64,000 nucleotides of DNA from Xiphias gladius (lineage: Eukaryota > Chordata > Actinopteri > Istiophoriformes > Xiphiidae): the NCBI RefSeq assembly GCF_016859285.1, contig NC_053416.1, positions 11,198,501-11,262,500 on the forward strand, given 5' to 3'. Below, in pieces: positions 30,869 through 42,900 of this stretch. Both the position numbers and the translations under genes were made by a program. Below the pieces are notes generated by a model that was not told where the DNA came from, searched no databases, and worked only from the letters and a program-made list of their open reading frames with translations. How positions within the stretch are numbered: the stretch's first letter is position 1; each line of letters begins with the position of its first letter.

Positions 30869-31467
30869 GGGCCCGGTATCACAAAGATAGACTTTGACTG
30901 TAGCCAAAATCGAACTAATAATCAAACTCCAGATAGACGTTTGAATTAATCTGTTGCACAAAGCTGTCTAGTAAGACTAATTTGCCTTTGAATTGACCGA
31001 GTAACCTTGTCAAACCGCTCAGCTCGGTTCACCCCAGCAGAAAATGTCTGGTCTACTGATAAAATTGAATAGTGACAAGGGCATTTTACTTGGATAATTC
31101 AGCAAAGATTGTAAATTTCCAGTTTAAAAAAGAAAAAAACTCTCTCTGGGCTCAGTACATCTGCCAACTCATCAGTCAGGCCCATGGTAGTTTATGCGGG
31201 ATAGCTGGTTTCCCTTTGCTCGCAAGTTATGACACATTTTGCTCTTTTCTTTCATTTGGTGCCACTGTTCAGCAGGAGTCATTACTTGTTGCCATGGAAA
31301 CATGGCTCTTATCTCTAAGTTAGCCTGGGGGGCGGGCGGCTAACTCAGAATTATTCACGCCTTATTTTTGTGAAACTGTCTAACTTGCATTAGACTAATC
31401 TGCGAACAGAAATTAAGATCGGCGTGACTCTACAGAGCAGTCCAAAATCTCTTGGTGAAACCGGCCC
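30869..31467. mobile_element. 599 bp non-autonomous DNA transposon (MITE-like) with terminal inverted repeats
   Basis: The left end reads GGGCCCGGTATCACAAAGA. The reverse complement of the right end reads GGGCCGGTTTCACCAAGAG. The similarity extends about 33 bases inward (both have a TTTG(G)ACTG block near the inner edge). TA flanks both ends (30,867-30,868 and 31,468-31,469), consistent with a TA target-site duplication as in Tc1/mariner-type elements. There is no transposase frame inside; the longest open frame is about 80 codons and unremarkable. A longer target duplication and hence another superfamily cannot be excluded. Confidence 0.7.
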
Positions 31468-31469
31468 TA

Positions 31470-33500
31470 TTGTTACAGTAAACAGTATGCAGCCATTATT
31501 AATCATATTAATTACCCCTGCTTGGACACGTAAAAACTTTTTGCAGTAAAAATGGTCTTGTAGTTGTTTCAGAGTTCTACTGAGCAGGTTCAAAGTCTTG
31601 CTTCTCACCAGTGAAAGCTTCTGATTGAGAGCAACAGTGCTAACAGAAGATTGTTGAGGACATGACCAACCTATCTAGCTCCTCAGTCAGAGGTCTGGAT
31701 GGTCGTCAACCCATCATCGTTTTTATCAGCGGACATAGCAGACCCAGCGGGGCTAACAAGATTATAAGTATTGGCTGGCTACCATCGCATCAGCGACTAT
31801 AACTTCTCAAATTCCCTGCCTGTCTCTTACTCTCTTCCCCTCTCTCTCAACCTTTATATTACCTTTTGTATATTTGGTCCTGTGGCATCTTTTTGTCATC
31901 CTACCCTTCCTGTCTCTGTCTCTCATTCTCTATCGATATCTTCCTTCTGCTTCTCAGACGCCTGGTGGTCCAGTCTCGTGGCTGCATGGTGAAGGTCATG
32001 CGGGAACACATAATCACCAATGAAAGACGAAAAAAAAAAAAGAGAGAATTTAACACCCCCTCCCACCCTTCATTCCTCCCTCTCTCCACCAGACTCACCC
32101 TGTGTTCGCTCTCTCTCATTCATTGGCTTAATAAATACAATCTGCTTCAAGAAAATGTGTCCTTGCCTGACACTTTTCCTGACCATATAGTATTTTTCTT
32201 AACATGTCCTCTTTAAATTCTTATGGCTCACCCTCTCCTCCATCCACCGTGATAGTTTTTAGCTCAGTTGCCAGGCAGAAAGTGGTCATGACGTTATCCT
32301 TGTTAACAGGTTTCTATTTAATGGGTTTCTATTAAAAGTGTGGAAAATTAGTAAAACTAGAATTAAATTAAAACTAAAATCTAATTGTTAATAAATAAAT
32401 CCTAAATTCCACCACAGTATTCAGGCATCAGTCATCAGCCCTCAAAATAAATGAAAGCCCCCTTCGCTGGCCACATCATGAGCAGTGTTCATATTTTACT
32501 GTATCCAATAAAATAAAATAAAAAAGAACTATTTAAAATATGGACAAGAAACAAATCTGAGTGTCCAATGTGTACTCAGCTTGATTATAGACGTTAAACT
32601 AGGCCTACACATTTTTTTCAAAGTAGTAGTAGTCTATAAAACAACTCTTTGGCTGTAGTTCGTGCCTTTTTTATATGAAGAGTTTCAGCTCAGATTTTCT
32701 TTAGTTTTGCAACTTAAAAAATAATATCAAAGCTACATCTGCACAAATTAATCTCATAATCAGGTTAATATGCTTTCTCTCCACCTCTCAGCCCCATAAG
32801 CATCTGTCCATGACAAAGAAAAGTTATGTTGTCATCAGGTGGAGTCAGTAACAGCAGCAGTAAAACCAACAACAGAACCTGGATGTAGCTCTTTGCTCCA
32901 CTTTGTCTGACACTGTGCTAACAGTAACAAAAACAATGTATAGCTGAGCGCCAGCGCTGCCAGCCACAATAGAAAACAATAGAGCAGGCAGCGAGGGTCT
33001 TCGTCTGACAATAGACAATCACACAGGAGTTGTGAAAGCTGATGGTGTCGTAAAGTGCGAGTTTAACCCATGCAACAGACAGATCAGTGTTAAATGGTGT
33101 GTTTAAATGTTAATTATGGTTTACGGCATGGCTAATTGGTGTGAATTCAGTATTGGTAATGATAGCATACTTGTCACTAAATCTAAAACCTCACCTGTCT
33201 TTTCAGTTCTCATCATGACTTTGTTCATTCTCGTGTAGCAAACAGAGATGGTTTTATTTCCATAAAACTGAAAAGAGGCCATTGATCACTGGTATGGCAA
33301 TTACTACGTGAATTAAACAAAGTTTCTAAAATAGATTGCAGTAATGATGACCTTCATAGCAGTCTTACTGCAGTGGTAGATACTATATTCTCAGTTAATG
33401 ATTTGCTATGTAACTTCTTTATAACTGTCAGGTCATCAACATGGGTTTTAAAGAATAGGGGAGACTAATAGGTGTTAGAAATAAGAGGGAAAAGGGATGG
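31470..33500. other. no gene seen
   Basis: Includes a pyrimidine-rich stretch (31,800-31,960) and an A-run at about 32,030. The (AAATA)-like text at 32,505-32,530 is simple sequence. No coding exon was recognised. Confidence 0.5.
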
Positions 33501-33739
33501 GGGTGATGGTGGGGGATAGTTGGTCTTTGTGGCTTTTTTTTTTTTTTTTGGGTGGAGGCTGGGAGGTCACCCATCCAACCACCACGACCCCCTCCTTTCC
33601 TCCGTTCTCCCTCCTGCCTTGGCCAGTCTCCATGTGCCGGGCTCAGGGCCTTGGGAATGAATGGCGCCCGGGCTCTGCTCTGTCTTTGAAGCCAGCCAGG
33701 AATGCGAGGCCTCTTTTTTTTTTTCTTTTTTTTTTTTTT

Positions 33740-34108
33740 TTTCTCCCCTCTCATTCTGTTGTTCAGGCCGCCGGCAGCACTAGCAGCTATCTGCGGCAGT
33801 GAAATATTCCCTCCGCTGCGCTCATTGTGCATCGGAGAGCCGGACGTCATAGGCTGGCCAATCAGTGGCTCCCGCTAGGCAGCCTTGGGTCTCAGTGGGG
33901 GGAGAAGGGACTCGCTAGAAGTCTTCCCTCTAATATCTGGCTCTCCTGGTTACTTGGTCTGGTCTCTCTTCAGAGGAAGAAGGATGTTCTGAATGAAAAA
34001 CAAGGACGGAAATCATTTGGCTAATCCCTATTTAAATTGAAATTTAGGAAACTTATTTCTTTCTCAGATGGAAATCAGGAAGGTCACCGACTTAGCCTCA
34101 AAGTTTGG
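33740..34108 (+). promoter_or_regulatory. shroom1: candidate proximal (alternative) promoter of shroom1 with short 5' exon
   Basis: A GC-richer block follows a long T-rich run (33,712-33,742). It holds GACGTCA (33,843-33,849, seven of eight bases of a CRE) and CCAAT at 33,858-33,862. Downstream, TTTCTTTCTCAG ends at 34,067. A 41-base segment then runs to the good donor TGG|GTGAGT (34,108|34,109). If that segment is joined to the acceptor at 36,754 it would carry a 16-codon upstream ORF starting at its first base (MEIRKVTDLASKFG...) that stops just after the junction, so it would be 5' UTR. Motifs are seen; promoter use and splicing are inferred. Confidence 0.35.
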
Positions 34109-34479
34109 GTGAGTTTTCCTATTTTTCTCGCTTACTCTTTTCTCTAAAGTTTATAACCTTTCATTCAAAACCAGTCTGCAAGTAGCTGATCCCTAAGTAG
34201 TTCCCAGTCTGCCTTGCTGTGGTGACTGTTGATCCAGTCCTCCAACTTTGTGTTCAGCTTTCCTGCTATCATTGTTCAGTTCTCTTGTCTCTTGTTGTTG
34301 TGGTTTGCGTGTGAGGGTATTTGTCTGGGCTGGTCACCCTCTGCCCCACCCTCCCTCCTTCCCTCCCTCCCTCTCTCCTCTCTGTACATTTTGTCACTGC
34401 CTGTCCCCTCCATCACTTCCACTTGAGCGCTCCCCTGTTTGGGAGCCTCTCTGTGCGCAGAGTGAAGAGGAGGGCTGGA

Positions 34480-34576
34480 AACCACACACACACACACACA
34501 CAGACACACACACACACTCACACACACACAAACCACACAAACATAACCACACAAACACACACACAGGGACACACCA
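34480..34576. repeat. interrupted (CA)n tract
   Basis: CA-rich sequence with CAGA, CTCA, AACC and ATAA interruptions. The many His/Thr open frames across it are artefacts. Confidence 0.9.
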
Positions 34577-34579
34577 CAG

Positions 34580-36420
34580 ATCAGAAGGCCCTTCATAAAC
34601 ACATGGAATCCCCCTTAATACTGTAGTTTGAAAGGCTCTTGGGAGGTGGGTTTTGTGTGTATGCAAAACGACCACCTAGTATCATCTTTGATTCAGGTTT
34701 TTCAGCTCAGCCAACAAGCTTGGCAATACTGAAAAAATTTTGCTCATTGGAATTAATTATAAGGGAGTTTTAAGTTGTCAGTCTAATTTTCTAAGTAGCC
34801 ATTCACCACAGGATTTTTTTTAATTTTTTGTTTAGGATTGCTTTTGGTTGGTAAAACCCTTAAAAGAAAAGAAGCATAATGTGGACAACAATTCTTGCAC
34901 TTCAATGGTGAGGCCCAGTTTTTATACTGAAGTGTCAGAGTTGATGAACTGGTTGGCTCGTCTTTGTTTTATTGGCAACATTAACCTTTCCATCTGCATG
35001 ACAGGTATGTAGCTTCAACTTGATGACAAAGTCAACGAAAGGCATGCAGGTCATGGGAGAGAGAAGCCATTTGCTCTGTCATTAGAGTCCAGAGTAAAAC
35101 CTAAACCTATCATTAACTTGCAGGAGCTCATTTCTGTACCGAAGATGACTTGAGTTTTCAGGATAACTGATGTCGACAGAAGGTTTCAATGTGTTACCAG
35201 GCTGCAGCAGTTTTATAATGCAAGTTATTAAATTCAGTGTATTTTTTAAAGTGAATAAGGAAACTATTATGAGGAATCTGCTGTAATTCAGACTGACTGA
35301 AATCAGGATTGAGATTATAAGGCTTCTGGTTGTCAAAAGATTTATCCATTTATCCCAGTACTAAATGAATGACCTGTACCATATGACTGCTTCAGCAAAT
35401 TCAGTTTCAAAGGCCCAAAGATTATTGATCATGTGGTATTTCCAAATATTTTATGGGTTTATTTTGCTTGACTTTGTCTCAGCTGCAAATAAATATATGT
35501 TTTACAGCAAAGGAAGACATAATGAATGCTTGTGTAGTTAAGAAAAAGTGCAGTCATATCTAAATTGTTACATTTTAGCCAATTATTGGACAAAAATGTA
35601 TAAAGCAAATATTTAAATGTCTTAAAAATATTAAGGGGAGAAGGTGCACAAATCTTAATGGGCAACGGTGCTGTATAACAAGGCATTATAAATCTGTCAC
35701 ATGAGTAGTCTTCCCATATTTCTGTAGTTCCATATGGAATTCCTGACATTTTTTCATGTGTGCTGCAACGTGCACCACCAACCTCAAGGCCCTTAATTAG
35801 AGGCCTTGTTGATGCGAAACAGCAGACAGACTCTTTCAGCAGGTGGTTAACTGTACTGACCTACAAAACCAAGCTACAGTAAACTGTGTCAGCCATCAAA
35901 CACACGTAAAACCTTATATCTTGCTTATATGATGATCTTAGTAGTTATTGCTGCATTGGGGAATATACTTTAAATTCCTTACCTTCATTGCTTTTAAATT
36001 ACTATTCTGACACAGCCTTGCTGAACATTATATTGCTCCAACTTAGTCATTTTCAAACAGCCTTAAAACTGTAACATTCTTTGACTTTTACATGTGGTAA
36101 AAAATGTGATTTAAAAAATATCTGTGAAATTAGCCTCAACACATTTGAAATCTAAATAAGTAGAGTTAAAGTTTTTTCTCCCTGTAGTGTCATGTACCAG
36201 CATGTCAACTCTGCTGGGAAGGTATACACATTTTTTTTAACCTGCTAGTTCTCTACTGGAACACAGAAAAATGAAAATTTCCAGTGAAGGGGTATATGAT
36301 TTGTTTTATAACAAATGGAGCAAAATTTCTCACTATAGGAATTTGACCTAGAAATGCCAGGCAGATTTTTCACTGCTGCCTTACTGCTTTCTGGGACCTT
36401 TTTAATAGTGTTTTTAGCAC
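34580..36420. other. shroom1 5' intron, nothing recognised
   Basis: AT-rich, no exon or repeat recognised between the CA tract and the hairpins at 36.43 kb. Confidence 0.5.
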
Positions 36421-36427
36421 AAACCAC

Positions 36428-36457
36428 CATGCTAAAAAAAGCAACTTTTTTAGCATG
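36428..36457. repeat. A/T hairpin with CATGCTA ends
   Basis: CATGCTAAAAAAAG (36,428-36,441) faces CTTTTTTAGCATG (36,445-36,457) across a 3-base loop; arms match except for one extra A. Confidence 0.8.
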
Positions 36458-36472
36458 ATATGCCAAGCTGAT

Positions 36473-36506
36473 AATTTAACACAAACATGCATGTTTGTGT
36501 TAAATT
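36473..36506. repeat. perfect 34 bp palindrome
   Basis: The left half AATTTAACACAAACATG is the exact reverse complement of the right half CATGTTTGTGTTAAATT, with no spacer. Outside it, TAGCATGA (36,451-36,458) and TCATGCTA (36,508-36,515) are also inverted, so it sits inside a larger asymmetric inverted repeat shared with the preceding hairpin. Confidence 0.95.
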
Positions 36507-36753
36507 GTCATGCTATTGCAAAGTACTCAAAACATATGTATAATGGTATGTTAGTGAAGGCCATGTGGTATGTTGAGTATCGGTCGTGCACTGAAAGTTT
36601 TTGTTTTCAATTGCTGTCTGAATGCACATAGTTTTTCAAACCATTTCACTCTTGAGCAGTCATTTGCCCCAGATGAAGGGCTGTAGTGTGAATACTGAGT
36701 AAAAATTTCAGGCTGATAACCATTTTGTGCTGTGTTTGTGTTTTCTCCCTCAG

Positions 36754-36973
36754 GAGCTACTGAGCAGACCATCTCAAGAGGCTTTGAGTAAACAAGAAGG
36801 AGGCAGGAAAATGACCTAATTAGCAACAAGCGTGACGGACAAGCTGGTGCAAATGTGTTGGTGGTAATTTCCCCAGTTTCACCCACAAGGCACACACATG
36901 CATCAGCGCGCACACACGTACAGCACATTTACAAACCCTGCCCTTCCCTTCCTGCCATCCGCCCCGGTCCTAA
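36754..36973 (+). other. shroom1: shroom1 5' UTR part of the first coding exon
   Basis: A pyrimidine tract and CAG acceptor end at 36,753. From there to the ATG at 36,974 no other splice site is needed. An in-frame TAA directly abuts the ATG, so the coding region cannot extend upstream within this exon. Confidence 0.6.
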
Positions 36974-39900
36974 ATGGATTCCTACAACTTCCACTTTGAG
37001 AGAATGAGCAACGTGGACCTGCATCCTCTGAGCCTGTCAGTCAGCCGGCTCTCCCCAGCCAAGTCCAACAGCAGCATCGTCGACCAACTTGCACACCACC
37101 AACACGGCAAAGGAGACTCTGCCTACAGCTCCTTCTCTGGCGGATCCACTGCCCCAGACTACCCTTCTCCCTTCATCCCAGACGACCTACAGTCCAGCTC
37201 CTTCAGCCACTATGCTGATCTTAAGTATGTAAAGTCTCTTTACCATCCCACCCAGGTTCTGCAGTCTGATTCAAAGACCATGGATCAGCTCTATTGCTCT
37301 GTGGAAGCTATCTCCCAGCACTATTGCAACAATACCAGCACCAATTTAAACCACCACAATGGCAATGACAGTTTCCACATCCACAACACAGCACTCTCTA
37401 AACAAGAGGTGCCTTTGGGGGCTCCATCCCAAAGTGCTTACCCTCCTGTCCATCCTCCTCCAGTCCCAGCACGCTTGGATAGTTTCATAGCCACTAAAAA
37501 CTTGGAGAACAGCAGGGTCCAACACCATGGTACTGAGTTTCAACCCCAGCAGCCAAAGCCTCAACAACAGCCCAGAACCTACAATCAACTCCATTCACAG
37601 CACCATGGTCTGAATGCCAGAAGCCCTGAGAGGGCTAGCCCAGATACAGGCAATTCAAACTTCAATTCTGACCCAGTCTATTCATTCTGGAGGGGCTGTC
37701 AACAGCAGCCACAGCAGGTCCAGCAACCACCAAGCTACCGCCCTCACCTCCAGCCTCATGATCAGACCAGGGTGCCGTTGAACCAAGAATACCTTCTCAT
37801 CATGGATAACAAAGCTGCCCCTGAGCAGCAGAAATCAACTAACATCATAGGCGGATCACCTCCCCAAGGAACAAGCCTGTCTGAGCATCTGAAACCCAGA
37901 CAGCGGTCAACTAGTGGTGGATGTAATGGAGACCATCACATGTCCAGTTGTAGCAGTAACCATTTTGACAGTCAGCGCCAAAGGGTGCACTCAGCTCATG
38001 ATTGGCTTGGGTCCAAGCCAACCCGAGCTGCCAGCCCCTGGAATGCTGGTCAGAGTTTTATCAACAGCAGCATTCAACATAAGGGTCAGTTCTACTTTGT
38101 CACCGGAGTGTGTAAGCTGTCTGACCCCTTTATGAGGACATATTCTACATCTGTGTGTGGGTCTGAGGTTGGGAGTGAGAGCCCCACTGTGTTGGAGAAG
38201 CATCAGATAAGAGAAAAAGAAAGAAGCCACAGCACAATGGATAATTTGTTTAGACCTCTCCAAGAGAGTTCTCGAACTTCCAGTGGTACGATTCCAGATG
38301 AGAGAGAGACCTTCACTTCAGTGTCCCAGGACAAAGACCTGTCCTCCAGGAGTCAGGATCAGGAGAATCACAGACCATCCCTCATCTTGACGCAGTCCTC
38401 TCGCAGCTTTGAGGCCATAGAAGATATCGACATGATCCAGAGTCAAGAGATTGGCCGCCACACTGCCAACAACCCTATATTCTACTGTGGACCAGACCGA
38501 AACTGCCCTCCACATTCACCGACGCCAATGAAGGAGGTCACCTCATTAATAAGCAATGAACAGCCCAACCACCAAGTGAGAGAGGAGCAGGCAAAGAGAG
38601 GGAAACGGCAGCCTTTGGGGGATGTAGCCAGCGAGAGGATAAACAAAGAAACGACCCCGCTGCTCTATCACCTCACTGAAGCTAACAGGGCAGCCTTACG
38701 TCCGAAAAAGGATCCTGGCTTCAGTATAAAAGGCAAGGAAGCAATCCTAAACAAAACTGGTCATGGAGACGTGGTAGTAAAAGACAATGAGAGACCTCCA
38801 CAAGATGACATGAGCAATAACGACGGAGGGGACAGTATCTCTGCTGCCTGTAACACTCTGGATGATTCATTTAAAAAGTACTACAAAGAGAAGCTGAAGG
38901 ATGCCCAGTCTAAAGTCCTGAGGGAGACTTCATTTAAAAGGAGGGACCTGCAGCTGTCATGGCCACACCGTATCAGGCAAAAACCTGAGCTGAGGCCTAC
39001 AGTGATTCACGCTTTCTCCAGCTCACAGGACTCTGAGACTTCCACAGACACACTCACTCCATCTGTGACCTCTGAGGAGACAGAGAGGGGGAGCATTAAG
39101 GAAGAAGTCAGGGAGAATCAGAAGGAGATGGTCAAAGAGACTGAAAAGGAAAACGGGAGACCAGCAAATGTGGCACAGCCCCAGGTGGCACGCATTGGAG
39201 GCAGGAAGCGATTGACTCCAGAGCAGAAGAAGATGTGCTACTCGGAACCAGAGAAACTCAACCAGCTTGGTGGTACCCCCAGCCACTCGGCTTGTCGCTC
39301 CTTTGGCAGTGAATGTGACAACCTGTTTGCAGCTGAATGTGAAAGAGAGGATCATGAGCAGCAAAGAGAGCAGGGACTGGTTGCAGCACGTAGGAAGATG
39401 TTTGAGACAAGAGATCGAGCCCTTTCAGCCTCTAGTGGCTCAAAGACGCACCTAAAACATCTGCAACAAAAGGCCCTGGTGGAGTACATGGAGCGTAAGA
39501 CGGGCCAGAAAGTGACTGAGCCACAGCAACCAGAGCCTCAGTTACCACCTCCACCCAGACAGAGGCACTCTCTGGGGGAGAAACCATTTGACTGGGGTCC
39601 CAGGCCTCTATCAGGAAATCATGATGGCAAAAGTACGAAGAAGAAGCTCCATAGACCCCACTCTGCAGGCCGCATCCTTGATTCCTCCACCAGATCCATC
39701 AGGTAAGTAAGAGAAACAAAGCTAGAGTGCAAGAAAACTCTTCTGATGCTGTTTTTTTTTTCTTGTATGCATCAAATCATTTAAGTATTCTGTTTTAATT
39801 TTCTCAACACAGGTATGCACAGTTTTTCTCAGCACAGTCTTGTTCAGACCAATATGGTGGCCAGTCGAGTCAGCCCAGATGGAGGGAGAGCCAAGGTCCA

Positions 39901-42900
39901 TCTCAGGGGAAGTCTGCCTCAGTGGAGAGTCTCTTGGACCAGCCAGAACCGCCTAGTTTCTTCAGGAACAGATCAATATCCACACCACATGCATTTCATG
40001 TGAGCAATTTTAAAAGATACTTAATATTAGTGGAAAACCTTAGCTTTAACCATTTCACTTATCCTAAATGCGACCGAAGTGGGATTGTTTCATCAGTTAA
40101 AGTCAGTGTCTAATAAGCTTTCTAACTCAAAAATACATTAAATTAATTTTCCAGTATAACTTGCCTTGTCATGAATAGAAAATCTCTCCTTTGTACAAGC
40201 AAGCAAGGTATAAAAAAATCAAAGAAAACAAGATATTTTTTGACCCACATCTGGCTGTTACTGTAGTATTTCACACTCATTTTACATACTCTGCTGTTGA
40301 ACTCAGAGGAAAACTCTAAAGTGTGTACCTTTTTGTTCTTCTTCTGGGTCTGCAGGCACACGACTTCGAGAAGGATCCTTTACCAGTTAATTCTATGGAA
40401 ACCTGGAGGTATGCACCAGTACTACAGACAAATGGGCACATTTTTATTGGTTTTAGGTCAGGAGAGTATTAGGTCAGTGACTGTGGCACAGACTATAAAT
40501 CTCAACTTGACTCACTGTGGCACTGGAAAGTTCACACCCACCTGCTCCAGCAAACCAGCATTCCTTTTGAAAGATTTATGCAAGGACCTTAAAACAAGAA
40601 TCACCGACTGAACCCTTTTCAAGGAGCTGGCCTTTTTCTCAAAACTATGTTGTGATGTTTTGAGGAATATCAAATTATTATTGCCAGTGCTAAGATAAAA
40701 AGTTTCCTGAGTCCTCCTATGATGCATTTGTTTTTGCCCATAAAAATGTGACAGGTTTTGTTTTCATTTAAAAGTCAAGACTTTCTGTTCCTAAGTAATC
40801 ATCGTTTATATGAATTACATGGCTTATGCTACATATTTGACACTGAATGTCAATTTTAGTCCCCAGAAAAATGCCACTGAGGATTCCTTGGTAAAACCAG
40901 TGTCCGAAGGCCAACAACATGTCCGTGTGGTTGCACAGAGGGGGAAGTCCATGGAAGAGCTTGGGGCTTCAAAATTAACAAGACCATCAGCCCTGAGTAA
41001 AAGTTCTGAGCAACTGGATCAACTGTGGAGACATTCGACTGGACCAGGAGGACCGGAAAGAGACATGAGGAGTGTTTCATTCATTGCCGAAGTCAGAGAA
41101 GCCCAGGCACATGAAAGAGGGAGGAAGAAACAACATGTAACGGAGCAAGCGGGAAAGGAACCAGAGATTGCTGTTCAGAAGAACACTCAGGGACCGATAC
41201 AAAACCAAACCCAGGAAAGGCCCCCGTCAAAGCAGAACTCAGAACCAGGGGATGATGCAACAGTAAGACTAAGGAACTCGAGTAGATCCACCTCTCCAGC
41301 CTCCTGCTCCAATTCCCGGGCCAGGGCTCACTCTGGATCTCCTGGCTCTCACGGCCCTGTCACAGATGAGTTCAGGTCCAACAGACTGCCCAGTGAGACT
41401 TCATCTGACCCACCTTCCCCTAGAGGTCTAGAGACCAGTGAGAGGGAGATCAAATCCACCTTGTCCACCCCTGCGCAGACAAAGCTTCCATCTGAAAACA
41501 GGCCTTGCTTCAGGTAAGTTTATACTCCATATCAATGCAGACAGACTTTCATGACATTTGAATGTATCACCCTTCAGGCAACTCACTAGACTAAAACAAA
41601 CTCTAGCAGGTGCTTGTCATTCTGCAAGTATGATTTTTCCCAGTTGTGATTCTTAACCATAATTTGTTTATCTCCCAATAGAGTCAAGACTTCTTCTTCT
41701 GTGACTGGATCAGAGAGAGAGCAGTCAGTGGATGAACCAAGCATTGACACCCTGCCACCTGATTCAAACCACGAAGTGTCTCTGAGCTGCGGCGTCACCA
41801 CAGATCCATCACTGTGGATCCTCCCTCCAGAAGAAGAGATCAAACAGGAAGCCCAGAATCCACTGCTGACAGACAACGTTTTTGATGACGAATCCACCTG
41901 CTCAGCTCCTCAAATGCAGATAAGCGAAACCTCCGTGTCTCCCTGCACCTCCGTCTCTGATGCTGACGTCACTGAGCGGTTGGAAGAGGAGAAAAAAACA
42001 GAAACAGAAGACAAGAAGTCGGGAGAAAACCAACAGATGGAGGAGAGGGGAGCACCAGAGGGAGAGATGGAGAGTCCGGAGGGGCCCGGTGAGGGACCTA
42101 AGTGGGAGGGGCTTGTTGAAGCAGTGGTCATGGCCGACCAGTCACTGGCCAGAGTGCTCTACCCACTGGCCAATCGTAAAACGGCGCTGATGCTGATGGA
42201 GCAGCTGCTGTCAGAGGACACGCTGCTGATGGAGGAGCACTACAAGAAGAAACAGGAACAGAGAGGAGCTGCAGAAAGGTAAATGTTAATGTTCTGGAAT
42301 ATTACACCAGCTGTTGCAGTCATACATAAACTTTTAGTGGTCTGTTGAGAGCATTTTACCACCTGAGTTAGAAAAGACAGCAAACTCATGAGAACACTTA
42401 GCTTGGATTGATGCGTATGACTTTTCTGGAATAGAAATTGAAGATAACAATCCTTGACTTTCCATCCTTTCAGGTAATTCACGTAACCTTTTATCTTGTA
42501 TATACACAGCGATATAGATGGAAAGAATAACCCATCTCACTCACACCTTTCAAACTATTGTAGAGTTGACATGGTGCATTTGCAGACAAAGACAAGTTAA
42601 GTAGGATTCCTAGTTTAATGTTTCTCTCAGAAACCTGATACTGGTTTCAAATGGCCAAGGAACTGAGCTCCAACAAGGGCTGGGCTACCATTTGTTGCAT
42701 CACATGTACAGACACACCTGGCTATCTGTTTGCTGCTGTACATGCATTTAGATTTCTGCTAGTGTAAGCATACCTCAGATACATAGCGAATGTGCAAATT
42801 CATTTGTGTTTTGTTAAAGGTAAAAAACACTGGGGTCGTGCCCAGAATGCACTGCATGTGAAGATACTACTGCATATGCGGCACAGCTGAAACAAGACTT

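Noticed and set aside
33428..33850. 140-codon - strand open frame
   Set aside because: Held open by two poly-T runs read as poly-Lys; overlaps the promoter-like block; no recognisable domain.
36551..36928. 125-codon - strand open frame
   Set aside because: Antisense to the shroom1 5' UTR exon, no domain, no supporting signals.
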